NCBI GenBank assembly: GCA_009783145.1 | Contig: WRHR01000004.1 | Coordinates: 1 to 64,000 of the forward strand | Length of the DNA stretch: 64,000 bases | Source of the DNA: Alphaproteobacteria bacterium | GTDB lineage: Bacteria; Pseudomonadota; Alphaproteobacteria; Rs-D84 | Reading direction: 5' to 3' | In this document: one piece after another, positions 1 through 7,392 of the stretch | Layout: each line of letters opens with the position of its first letter | Numbering within the stretch: position 1 is the first letter of the stretch | Made by a program: the position numbers and the translations under genes | Notes under the pieces: generated by a model | Databases searched by the model: none | What the model was told of the DNA's origin: nothing | The model's input: the letters and a program-made list of their open reading frames with translations, nothing else

Positions 1-49
1 ACCCTAAAAAGGCATTTTTTAAAAACACTAACCTTTGAACCGTTTCTAG

Positions 50-77
50 AAAACAAAAACCTGCGGATTTCCGCAGG
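50..77 (-). terminator. Intrinsic terminator of tRNA-fMet
   Basis: An 8-bp perfect inverted repeat (60-67 with 70-77) is followed on the minus strand by a T-rich run (59 down to 50). It lies about 45 bases beyond the 3' end of the tRNA. Confidence 0.75.
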
Positions 78-120
78 TTTCCCAGTAAATATTTTCATAG
101 AAAATGACTTACATCTAAAT

Positions 121-197
<77 letters not shown>

Positions 198-208
198 ATA
201 GGACTGCA

Positions 209-236
209 ATTTTACACACAACTTGACATAAGTCAA
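209..236 (-). promoter_or_regulatory. Sigma70-type promoter of tRNA-fMet
   Basis: On the minus strand TTGACT (231-236) and TAAAAT (209-214) are 16 bases apart and sit just before the tRNA. The -35 box is half of a perfect palindrome (222-237) whose other half reads TTGACA on the plus strand, so a divergent promoter towards the gene at 278 is possible. Confidence 0.7.
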
Positions 237-277
237 GCAAAAACATATGAATCATAAGATAAAACGCAGCACCACTG

Positions 278-982
278 ATGCCAAAACACACCTTGGTCGG
301 ACAACCAAGAAGCAACATACCGCATATTAAAATTCTCACATCTTTATTTGACAAATCGGGTCATTGGATTATAATGTCCAAAATTACAAAAGGCGCTCTT
401 GTGTATTATGTAAAAATAGACAATTCGGAATATAAGCTGGTTGATAACGGAGAAGATTTTGAAGCCTTGGGTCTTTTTAAAAATCCTGAACTAAAATGGA
501 CGCGGATAGAATTCGGCTCTGTCGTTAATACCGGCAAGAAAATTTCCGATGTGAAGTTCGCGGAAAAAAGGGAGCGCGGCGACCTGTTTTCGCTTCACGG
601 ACATTTTACATTTCGCGCAACTTTCAGTAATTCCGGATGCCCAATCCCAGCCAATACCGTTGTGGACCGCTATCCTTTCGCTTTCGCGGATAAAGACGGA
701 AATGTGTTGGAACTCAAACCACCCAAAGGCATTCTGTATCGTGCGCTTGTGGATAAAAAAGATTTGAACATCTGGGGCGAAGGATTTCTGCCTATTCCGA
801 AAGACAGCAGGAGCAAGGCTGGCCGGAAAAAAAAGAAATACGGCTATACTCATTTTTATTCAATGCACCCAGAAGATATCGCCTGGTGGAACTATGACAT
901 TCCGAATGGATTGAATATAAACAATGGCGACAGGTTAATGGATAAAAACTTTCTGATAGTTATTCAAAAAATACGCTCTTAA
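278..982 (+). CDS. Hypothetical protein, 234 aa
   Basis: I do not recognise this protein. It is soluble, with no signal peptide or membrane segment, a basic stretch near residues 180-195 (AGRKKKKYG) and aromatic-rich C-terminal motifs (HFYSMHPEDIAWW). The ATG at 278 has no clear Shine-Dalgarno; a second ATG at 374 follows GGATTATA and is an alternative start. A possible promoter (TTGACA 223-228, TATGAA 246-251) lies upstream, back to back with the tRNA promoter. The reading frame is long and open, so coding is likely; function is unknown. Confidence 0.6.
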   Translation: MPKHTLVGQPRSNIPHIKILTSLFDKSGHWIIMSKITKGALVYYVKIDNSEYKLVDNGEDFEALGLFKNPELKWTRIEFGSVVNTGKKISDVKFAEKRERGDLFSLHGHFTFRATFSNSGCPIPANTVVDRYPFAFADKDGNVLELKPPKGILYRALVDKKDLNIWGEGFLPIPKDSRSKAGRKKKKYGYTHFYSMHPEDIAWWNYDIPNGLNINNGDRLMDKNFLIVIQKIRS

Positions 983-1054
983 AACATACTGGTTTTCCTT
1001 GCGTCTGTATTGTTTATATGCCACTATTCGCATATCTCGCAAAAGGAACCTTTC

Positions 1055-1831
1055 ATGAAGCTTTCATCCTTTATCAAATCCGCGCGGCAACGCGAAAACC
1101 CATGGACTCCCGTGGCGGTGATTCTGGCCATAGGCTTGGCCGTCGGGGGCTTTTTCATAGGCGATGGAATTTATCAATCCCTTGCGCGCCGCACCGTTAC
1201 CGTCAAAGGCCTTGCCGAACGCGACGCCGTTGCCGACATGGCCATCTGGAATATCAATATTTCCAAAGTCGGCGGAGACCTTGCCGATCTGCAAAAACAA
1301 GTTGATTCCGATATTGCAAAAATTAAGACTTTTTTGAAAAATGCCGGCTTTTCGGACACGGAAATCCAAAATACTCGCGTCCAAGTGCGCGATAATTTTG
1401 CCGGATATTCGCCTGTGGAGCTGAAAGAAAATATACAATCTGGAAAAAACCAAGGCCGCTATGTGATCGAGACCGGCGTTATGGTGCGCTCGTCCAATGT
1501 AAATCTGGTGGATAGCCTGTCGCGACAAATGGGAGAGCTGGTGCGCCAAGGAATTACCATCAAAGAAGATTACCAAGGCCCGATTTATATATTCAACGGG
1601 CTGAACGATATAAAAATCCCGATGATACAGCAAGCGACGATAAACGCGACCGAGGCCGGCCGGCAATTTGCAAAGGACGCGGGCGCAAGACTGGGGCGAA
1701 TTCAGACCGCAAACCAAGGCGTGTTCAGCATAGAATCGCGCGACCCGACGGGACCATGGTCGAACGACGAAAAACAATCCATCTATAAAAAAATCAGAGT
1801 GGTCTCAACCGTGACATTTTATTTGAGGTAA
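1055..1831 (+). CDS. SIMPL-domain (DUF541) membrane-anchored protein
   Basis: A 258-residue protein with one N-terminal membrane segment (about residues 16-38) followed by a periplasmic SIMPL/DUF541 domain that begins RTVTVKGLAERDAVADMAIW, the usual start of this fold. Family members are periplasmic and often of unclear role; some are linked to oxidative-stress tolerance. The ATG at 1055 follows AAAAGGAACC, a good Shine-Dalgarno, and is preferred to an upstream in-frame start at 1010. It is probably co-transcribed with the pyrophosphatase gene 14 bases downstream. Confidence 0.8.
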   Translation: MKLSSFIKSARQRENPWTPVAVILAIGLAVGGFFIGDGIYQSLARRTVTVKGLAERDAVADMAIWNINISKVGGDLADLQKQVDSDIAKIKTFLKNAGFSDTEIQNTRVQVRDNFAGYSPVELKENIQSGKNQGRYVIETGVMVRSSNVNLVDSLSRQMGELVRQGITIKEDYQGPIYIFNGLNDIKIPMIQQATINATEAGRQFAKDAGARLGRIQTANQGVFSIESRDPTGPWSNDEKQSIYKKIRVVSTVTFYLR

Positions 1832-1845
1832 TTCAGGAAAATATT

Positions 1846-2436
1846 ATGATTATACATTTCGTCACCACAAACAAAGGCAAACTGGCGTCGGTGCAAAAGC
1901 ACTTCGAGAGCTTCTCTTTAAAAAACCATAAGATTATCGCCCATAATATAGAGCTTATCGAACCACAGGCCGATACCGTAAAAGAAGTATCTTTAAACAA
2001 AGCCAAACAAGCTTTTTCGATATTAAAACAGCCCGTCTTGGTTAACGACAGCGGATTCTGCATCAAAGAGCTTAACAATATCCCCGGACCATATACAAAA
2101 TATTTTCTCGATACCATAGGCATAGAAGGCATTTTGAAAATAATGGACAATGTAAAGAGTCGCGATGCGGAATACATCAGCGCTTCTACCTTTATAAACG
2201 AAGCCGGGGAAATATTTCAATTCGACGCGGTCGACGCGCGCGTAGTCGTATCCGAAGAAATCAGAGGGAGCGACAGACAAAATGCATGGTCTGACTTATG
2301 GAAAATCACAATGGATCCGGCATCAAGAAAAACTTTTGCAGAGATGACCGATACCGAACGGAATGTTCTGGTAACCAATAAATCCAAATCCAGTCTGTAT
2401 CTATTTGCCCAGTGGTTTGCCGACAGGTACAAATAA
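1846..2436 (+). CDS. HAM1/RdgB-type non-canonical purine NTP pyrophosphatase
   Basis: A 196-residue HAM1 family enzyme. Such enzymes hydrolyse ITP, dITP and XTP to monophosphates and keep damaged purines out of DNA and RNA. The N-terminal TTNKGKLASVQ matches the family substrate-binding start, and VNDSGFCIKELNNIPGPYTK matches the conserved acidic/PGxYTK segment. The exact shape resembles archaeal or eukaryotic HAM1 proteins more than the classic rdgB product, so no symbol is given. The C-terminal half is divergent. A CAGGAAA Shine-Dalgarno precedes the ATG. Confidence 0.8.
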   Translation: MIIHFVTTNKGKLASVQKHFESFSLKNHKIIAHNIELIEPQADTVKEVSLNKAKQAFSILKQPVLVNDSGFCIKELNNIPGPYTKYFLDTIGIEGILKIMDNVKSRDAEYISASTFINEAGEIFQFDAVDARVVVSEEIRGSDRQNAWSDLWKITMDPASRKTFAEMTDTERNVLVTNKSKSSLYLFAQWFADRYK

Positions 2437-2463
2437 AAAGATAATGTTAGATACTCAAAGTCT

Positions 2464-2491
2464 TTGACAAGAGATTGTTATATATTACACT
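2464..2491 (+). promoter_or_regulatory. Possible promoter of the small membrane protein gene
   Basis: TTGACA (2464-2469) and TACACT (2486-2491) are 16 bases apart, 26 bases before the ATG at 2518. The -35 box is perfect, the -10 box weak. Confidence 0.45.
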
Positions 2492-2517
2492 CCGCATAAC
2501 GGCAGCCGGGTGCAAAT

Positions 2518-2847
2518 ATGAATAAAGCTTCTTCTGTTTTATTAGTTTTTTTATTTATGCTGATAGTGGCGCCTGCCCGCGCGGATTGGTGTCACAAGCC
2601 AGGTGGGGGCGTGGAACCATGTGATACCTGGCCGAGCTCTTGGACCGATTGCGGAACCTTTCAAGGCGAAACCATATGGTGTTTTCAGTCCGGAAGCGCA
2701 AACGGCCGCCCTAAAAGCAAGAACAATATGAATGCCGTTTTGATTTCAGTCGGGGCTGGCGTAGTTTTTATCGCGGCAATGTGGTACTTTTTCAAAATGC
2801 CTAAATCATCAAACGCCGAGGGCCAGGTCAAGCTGATGGAGTTTTAA
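2518..2847 (+). CDS. Small secreted or membrane protein, four cysteines, unknown
   Basis: A 109-residue protein with an N-terminal signal peptide (hydrophobic core VLLVFLFMLIV, likely cleaved after PARA), a short extracytoplasmic part with four cysteines and several Trp, and a C-terminal transmembrane helix (about 72-90, ISVGAGVVFIAAMWYFF). The cysteines suggest disulfides in the periplasm. I do not recognise the family. It lies near the virB3/virB4 pair, but on the other strand, so a link to secretion is only a guess. Confidence 0.6.
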   Translation: MNKASSVLLVFLFMLIVAPARADWCHKPGGGVEPCDTWPSSWTDCGTFQGETIWCFQSGSANGRPKSKNNMNAVLISVGAGVVFIAAMWYFFKMPKSSNAEGQVKLMEF

Positions 2848-2868
2848 CACGCCCGCCAGATGGCGGAT

Positions 2869-3480
2869 TTACTTGCACATATTGATTCTTTTGCCGTCGT
2901 CGCGTTCATCTACTTTCTTATTCCGGATTTCTTGTTCCGCAGTTAATTTTTGCTTCATTAATACGATATCCGGATGAGACTGCAATTCGTCCTGCATCCT
3001 GTCCAGCGCGGCGTTTACTCCATCCAAGCTTTTCACAAACACCGGCATGACCGAGTTCGCGGCCGTTCTGATTGCCGCTTTTATATTTTCGGACTCTCCT
3101 TCCAATGCCGCGATGTGCGCCGCGATGTGCTCGGTCTCATGATTCAGCACCATGTGGTATTCGCATGAACCCGGGATATGCGACCCGTCTATATGCACCA
3201 GAAAATTCGTATATCCGACCGTCGCGTCCAGCTTGCCCAGAACGATGCAATACCCCTCGCCGGCAGGCTGGGCCGCAACACGCAATCTGAATTCTTCATC
3301 AAAACTGGCCGTAACCGTACCATGGAATTTATCCATAGGCGCGGGCGGCTGCACGACATCTCTTGTCCATTCCGTAGTGGTAATCTTCACTTCCGGAGAA
3401 ACCTTGAATTGCAAACAATCACTAGCGTATATTGTATAGTGTATAGTGCATAGTGTAAGAGTTATTAGAAGTTTTTTCAT
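2869..3480 (-). CDS. Predicted secreted HExxH metalloprotein
   Basis: A 203-residue protein with a signal peptide and the motif NHETEHIAAH, which contains HExxH, the zinc-binding signature of many metallopeptidases. A peptidase or a structural metal-binding role is possible; no family is recognised with certainty. Most of the signal peptide (TLCTIHYTIYAS) is encoded by a 7-bp tandem array, so the secretion signal itself is made of repeat DNA. The start codon overlaps the stop of the upstream S23-family gene by four bases, implying translational coupling. Confidence 0.65.
   Translation of the reverse strand: MKKLLITLTLCTIHYTIYASDCLQFKVSPEVKITTTEWTRDVVQPPAPMDKFHGTVTASFDEEFRLRVAAQPAGEGYCIVLGKLDATVGYTNFLVHIDGSHIPGSCEYHMVLNHETEHIAAHIAALEGESENIKAAIRTAANSVMPVFVKSLDGVNAALDRMQDELQSHPDIVLMKQKLTAEQEIRNKKVDERDDGKRINMCK
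3427..3460. repeat. 7-bp tandem array (gtatagt type), inverted partner of 3873-3907
   Basis: Nearly five copies of a gtatagt-like word. It codes the signal peptide of the minus-strand gene 2869-3480 and is the inverse complement of the array at 3873-3907; the two enclose the S23-family gene. Confidence 0.85.
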
Positions 3481-3854
3481 TTCTTTTGTTTTTCTTCTAA
3501 TTCCATGTTTCTCTTTGCTGTTTTTATTGATGATGTAAGTAGTTTTGTAATTTCAATACAATCACTATGAATGCTTTCATATGCTTTTTCCGATAAAAAA
3601 TCTGTATCTTTTAATATATCCAACCAATGCGCCGTTTCCGAACATTCTTTCAGCGAAATACCAAGCTTGCATATAAAATCTTTTTTGGAAAATGCTGAAT
3701 TTGCTTCCGCTACATTGGCACCTATGCTAGTTCCAGAGCGAAGCACTTGTTTAGATATTACAAATTCTTTCTTTTCTTTGCATAAATACTTATACATATT
3801 TATTATTCTGGTGGCAAATTTTTTGCTCTTAAGATGCAAAACTTTTTCTTTCAT
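3477..3854 (-). CDS. Four-helix-bundle protein, S23/IVP family
   Basis: A 125-residue protein of the family first known from intervening sequences in 23S rRNA (TIGR02436-like). The hallmark regions are visible: ISKQVLRSGTSIGANVAEA and FICKLGISLKECSETAHWLD, with a helical C-terminal part. The family forms a four-helix bundle related to the Avd accessory protein of diversity-generating retroelements; its molecular role is poorly known. The gene is enclosed by inverted 7-bp arrays, so an RNA containing it could form a stem around the ORF, as rRNA intervening sequences do. It overlaps the next gene by four bases. Confidence 0.85.
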   Translation of the reverse strand: MKEKVLHLKSKKFATRIINMYKYLCKEKKEFVISKQVLRSGTSIGANVAEANSAFSKKDFICKLGISLKECSETAHWLDILKDTDFLSEKAYESIHSDCIEITKLLTSSIKTAKRNMELEEKQKK

Positions 3855-3872
3855 AAAACCCGCCGATCTAAA

Positions 3873-3907
3873 ACACTATACACTTTACACTATACATTAT
3901 ACACTAG
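3873..3907. repeat. 7-bp tandem array (acactat type)
   Basis: Five copies of acactat-like words. It provides the last codons and stop of virB4 and lies just upstream of the S23-family gene. It is the inverted partner of 3427-3460. Confidence 0.85.
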
Positions 3908-6317
3908 TTTTCTTCAAATATTCTTCAACAAACTGATTGCCCATGGTTTTATAAAGTTCTTCCGCCAAAAGAACCGACGAACGCCCCGATTCGAACAATC
4001 TCAGCAAGCTGCCCAGCCCGCCCAATTCCGTATTCAGAATTACAGATTCTCCGTTCACTGGTCGGGACAGCAGCACGGCGCGCTTCAGTGTCGGGTAAGC
4101 TTTGCCCTGTATAAATGCCATTTCCAGCGGGTTCAGCTTCCAATGCTCGTAATCCGCGCTGTCCGCCGCAGGATTGCGGAAGAACAATACTGTTTGCGCC
4201 TGGCCGCGCACAACATCGCCTATCCCCAGCTTGTCCAACACGTTCGCGCGCTGGAACGCCGCCATATACGCCTGCCTGTTTTTGCGACCCTCTTGCAGCC
4301 CCACTATAAAATTCTCGCGGAACATTTTGTTTTCCAGCATCGGCGCGGTTTCGTCTATCATAATCAGCGCCGGATTCCCTCCCGACACCGTGGCCGTGTT
4401 TATTCTATGCAGAATATAGGAAATCACCGCCGGCGCCAAGGTCTCGTCCTGCAGCACCTCGGTAAAGTCAAACGTAGTAAGGCGCGAGAACAGGTCCAGA
4501 GTATCCTTGTCTTCATTAAACACGCTTCCGTATTGAAGGTCGTCAACCCATTGCTTCAACGCCGGGCGCATCTTGCCGTCGGATGCAAAGCAAGACACCC
4601 ACAGGTTTTTAAGCTTTCTCTGCTTGTCGTCCAGGTAATCGAAACTCACAGAAACCGCACGCGCAATTTCATCCAACGATTGCGGGTCGGACTGTCCCGA
4701 AAGCATCATCAGCCAGCGCCGCAGAAAAGCGCGGTTCGCGTCGGTATCGTCCAGCTTGAACGGATTCAACTGAGTCTCGAACCCGGCTTCTATCTTGTCT
4801 TTGGATTTGCTGGCGAATGTCAGGTATTTTCCACCGGTGGCAAGAGTAAATATCTCGGCGCCGCGATTGCGGTCAAAGAAGAACGCTTTTAATTTAGGAT
4901 GCCGCAGGGATTGCGCGATAAGGAAAGAGAACAATGTGGTCTTTCCGCCCCCGGTCGGACCGATTGTAAGAGTATGCGCGACGGCTGCCTGGGCATCAGA
5001 GACATGGAATTGAAACTGATACGGAGTTCCCTGCGCCGTCGGAAATACCACCAAAGGCCCCGGTCCCCAATCGGAATTCGCAACCCCGGTCGGCGCGCTG
5101 GACAAGGGAAAGCTGGTCGCCGCGGTCATCGACAACAGCTTGAACGACCGCGGGAACACATCGAATCCCGGCATCAGCGAAAAGAACGATGCTTTGGCCG
5201 CAAAATTTTCTATTACAGGTGAAATGCCGAACCCGGCGCAAACCTTATTAAAATCCGCTATATGCCCGGCCAGCTCTTCAGGCGTATTGCCGGACAGGAC
5301 GAACAGCGGATAATAATCCACCAGGCTCTGGCTGCCCGTAACATTCTCGTCCATGGAGTACAGGGCTTCGCCGATCTGCTGGGCGGCGACATCCTCGCTT
5401 TCGCTTTTGTTGGAGTCGCTGCTGGCCATCTTCTGCCGGATTATAGTTTCGGTTTTCGCGGCCCCCAGGACGTTGAATGCGTTCATGCATATCAGCTCGG
5501 TCTGTATCGTTCCAATCGCGTCGAAAAAGTCCTCGTCCATAAAATCCGGCGAGGTCTTGAATGATGCCAACGCCAGATGTTTTTCCGCCATGCCGTGCGA
5601 GACCTTGATAATCCCGTTTCCGCCAAATGAAATTTCATCTGTAGTCATCATGCTTGACATGTTCTGATCGGTGCGGAAGACCGCCGGCTTTGAAACAGGC
5701 GATAAAATCCGCGAATACAGCGACGCAAAATTCTTGACCGAGTTGTGTTTTAACAAAACTGGTTTGTATGCGGCGAGTATGGATTCCAGATAAGTGGAAA
5801 CTTGGGCCATTTTATCTACGGCCCCCAGCCCGCGGATACTGATGACCGCATAATATGAGTTTTTGAAAATCTTCAAGCCCTGGCTGTTCCACTTGTCGCT
5901 TATTTTTTGCAATACGGGCTGGTCGAACTCATAATCGGTCTTTTGCTCGGCCGCGTCGCGAATCATGAAAAAGCGGATCGTGACGGCCGGGTCTTTGATC
6001 TGGTTGAATAATTGGGCGCGCAGCTCCAGAAACTTCAGCTTCGTCGCATCGTCATGCATCGACGTCTGCACCCCGTCGATTTCATAAGCGCGGACGACCG
6101 AACCGTCCAAGAGCCCCACCGAGGCATTATCCGAATAAATCGATGCAAACGGCAGATAATCCGAATACTTGCGATATCCGAACTTGGGAAGAACCATTTT
6201 CGATAACAGGCCCGAGTACAAATACATGACTATGAAAAAGAACACAACCACGCCGGCCATAACGAACGTTGTCGGCGAGTATATGTCGGATACGAAAAAA
6301 TTCAGCATATCTTGCAC
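3897..6317 (-). CDS. virB4: VirB4/TraC-family type IV secretion ATPase
   Basis: An 806-residue ATPase of the VirB4 family, which powers pilus assembly or substrate transfer in type IV secretion. It has a membrane segment near residues 17-38, Walker A GPTGGGKTT (453-461) and Walker B LIMIDE (651-656). A GTG at 6317 is taken as start, with an ATG three codons in as alternative. The virB3-like gene ends four bases upstream, the usual virB3-virB4 order. No other virB/virD gene lies nearby. The last residues and the stop come from a 7-bp repeat array. Confidence 0.88.
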   Translation of the reverse strand: MQDMLNFFVSDIYSPTTFVMAGVVVFFFIVMYLYSGLLSKMVLPKFGYRKYSDYLPFASIYSDNASVGLLDGSVVRAYEIDGVQTSMHDDATKLKFLELRAQLFNQIKDPAVTIRFFMIRDAAEQKTDYEFDQPVLQKISDKWNSQGLKIFKNSYYAVISIRGLGAVDKMAQVSTYLESILAAYKPVLLKHNSVKNFASLYSRILSPVSKPAVFRTDQNMSSMMTTDEISFGGNGIIKVSHGMAEKHLALASFKTSPDFMDEDFFDAIGTIQTELICMNAFNVLGAAKTETIIRQKMASSDSNKSESEDVAAQQIGEALYSMDENVTGSQSLVDYYPLFVLSGNTPEELAGHIADFNKVCAGFGISPVIENFAAKASFFSLMPGFDVFPRSFKLLSMTAATSFPLSSAPTGVANSDWGPGPLVVFPTAQGTPYQFQFHVSDAQAAVAHTLTIGPTGGGKTTLFSFLIAQSLRHPKLKAFFFDRNRGAEIFTLATGGKYLTFASKSKDKIEAGFETQLNPFKLDDTDANRAFLRRWLMMLSGQSDPQSLDEIARAVSVSFDYLDDKQRKLKNLWVSCFASDGKMRPALKQWVDDLQYGSVFNEDKDTLDLFSRLTTFDFTEVLQDETLAPAVISYILHRINTATVSGGNPALIMIDETAPMLENKMFRENFIVGLQEGRKNRQAYMAAFQRANVLDKLGIGDVVRGQAQTVLFFRNPAADSADYEHWKLNPLEMAFIQGKAYPTLKRAVLLSRPVNGESVILNTELGGLGSLLRLFESGRSSVLLAEELYKTMGNQFVEEYLKKTSV

Positions 6318-6321
6318 TGTT

Positions 6322-6654
6322 TCAAACTCTTAATGTTTTAGGTACGAATTTCCACAACATGTTTATCTTGGACAGAATGATTTGCATCAGCTGAGGTTCT
6401 TTTTTGGAATACGCCATCAGGATAAAATGAACCGCAACAACAGATAAAAGAAAATACAGCGGATCAACCGGCATTTTGTATTCTCCGCCCGACCCGGCCA
6501 AAGAAACAGAAAATCCTATGATGGTAATAATGATAAATATAAGAAATTGAACAATGAAATTCAGCAGCGCAAGGTTATAGGGCACATAAAATATGCGCGC
6601 TGGATTCGCCAAAGCTTTCAATACTTGCTGCCGCAAATAATAATCAATAATCAA
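6322..6654 (-). CDS. virB3: VirB3-like inner-membrane protein of type IV secretion
   Basis: A 110-residue protein with NPARIFYVPYNLALLNFIVQF followed by two transmembrane stretches and a DPLY motif, the pattern of VirB3/TrbD proteins that sit beside VirB4 in the inner membrane. No ATG exists; the only early start is TTG at 6654, inside a 7-bp repeat array, with an in-frame TGA two codons before it. The array may have replaced or displaced the original start, so expression is uncertain. The position directly before virB4 supports the assignment. Confidence 0.75.
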   Translation of the reverse strand: MIIDYYLRQQVLKALANPARIFYVPYNLALLNFIVQFLIFIIITIIGFSVSLAGSGGEYKMPVDPLYFLLSVVAVHFILMAYSKKEPQLMQIILSKINMLWKFVPKTLRV

Positions 6655-6666
6655 TAATCAGTAACC
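6639..6666. repeat. 7-bp tandem array (aataatc type)
   Basis: Four copies, covering the TTG start and first codons of the virB3-like gene. Confidence 0.8.
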
Positions 6667-7013
6667 GATAATTACTGCGCTGATTATTCCCTCCGTTATT
6701 CATTCAAGATTCTAACAAAATTTCTTCGTTTTCAACAAGCACAAAATGAAAGCGTCCCATTTTGTTAAAAACAGCAAAAAATCCTTGTTTTTTAACCTGT
6801 TTATTACTTTTTCCGCTTTTTAACAAAATTCTCAAACGCCGCGAAAAAGTGGATGTTTTTTGTTGAAAACCAGTTGATAAGATTTTTAAATCCGTTTTTA
6901 ACAATCCTGACAGGCACAATAACATAAACAATAGATATAGATTGATTTGGTTTTTCAAACGAGTGTTGAAATAAAAATCCCCGCAACGCGGGGAGGGATA
7001 AACAATGATAACC
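6667..7013. other. AT-rich non-coding stretch upstream of virB3
   Basis: No convincing gene. Two short minus-strand frames begin with TTG and lack a Shine-Dalgarno. The stretch is unusually AT-rich and repeats TTTTTAAC-like words several times. It contains the bL36 terminator at its right end. Nothing else was identified. Confidence 0.5.
6971..6993 (-). terminator. Intrinsic terminator after the bL36 gene
   Basis: A 6-bp GC stem (6979-6984 with 6988-6993) is followed on the minus strand by ATTTTTATTT. It lies about 20 bases past the bL36 stop. Confidence 0.8.
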
Positions 7014-7145
7014 TTACCGTTTAAAGCCCTGTTTGGCTTTAAATTTCGGTTTTTCGGGATCTATCAGTATAACCTGCTTTCCGCGACGAATTTGTTTTAT
7101 GTTGCCGCGTTTTTTCCATCCCTTAAGAGAACTTAAAAATTTCAT
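7014..7145 (-). CDS. rpmJ: Ribosomal protein bL36, cysteine-free form
   Basis: A 43-residue basic protein, easily missed because of its size. It aligns by eye with bL36 of the C-minus (type B) form: start MKFLSSLKG, central RRGKQVILIDPEKPKFKAKQG, which corresponds to the conserved RRGRVYVINKxNPRFKARQG. The zinc-binding Cys/His residues of classical bL36 are absent, as in type B paralogues. AAGGAC lies six bases before the ATG. A terminator follows directly. bL36 is part of the large ribosomal subunit. Confidence 0.85.
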   Translation of the reverse strand: MKFLSSLKGWKKRGNIKQIRRGKQVILIDPEKPKFKAKQGFKR

Positions 7146-7154
7146 ATCTAGTCC

Positions 7155-7373
7155 TTATAGTATTTTTGTTTTTTTGTCCGCCGCCCAATATAAACCCGCG
7201 GCACCCCGTATGTTTCCAATTTCCAATTCTTTTAAAATCTGTTTTTCTTTATCGCTTGTTTGAAACTCTGTGTTTCTCGCAATCACAACGCTAAGCGGAA
7301 TCAGCGCAAGAATAACAGCATCCCGGACACTAAGGACACAAATTTTCAAAAGAGCTTTAATTTCCCGTTTCAT
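7155..7373 (-). CDS. Small membrane protein, unknown, 72 aa
   Basis: A short protein with one hydrophobic segment (AVILALIPLSVVIA) and a charged tail. It ends nine bases before the bL36 gene on the same strand, so the two may share a transcript. There is no clear Shine-Dalgarno and no recognised family. Coding is plausible but unproven. Confidence 0.4.
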   Translation of the reverse strand: MKREIKALLKICVLSVRDAVILALIPLSVVIARNTEFQTSDKEKQILKELEIGNIRGAAGLYWAADKKTKIL

Positions 7374-7392
7374 AGTTGGGGTTGATTATATC

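Noticed and set aside
1064-1777. A 237-codon minus-strand frame opposite the SIMPL gene
   Set aside because: Antisense shadow; the plus-strand gene has a Shine-Dalgarno, signal anchor and recognised domain.
3834-5667. Several long plus-strand frames opposite virB4
   Set aside because: They are antisense shadows; codon pattern and homology support only virB4.
6704-6986. Two small minus-strand frames (84 and 60 codons)
   Set aside because: Both begin with TTG, lack a Shine-Dalgarno, overlap each other, and lie in very AT-rich DNA downstream of the bL36 terminator.
6667-7013. Possible replication origin (AT-rich, TTATCAAC- and TTTTCAAC-like words)
   Set aside because: No cluster of real DnaA boxes, no dnaA/dnaN/gidB neighbourhood and no strand switch of genes centred here.
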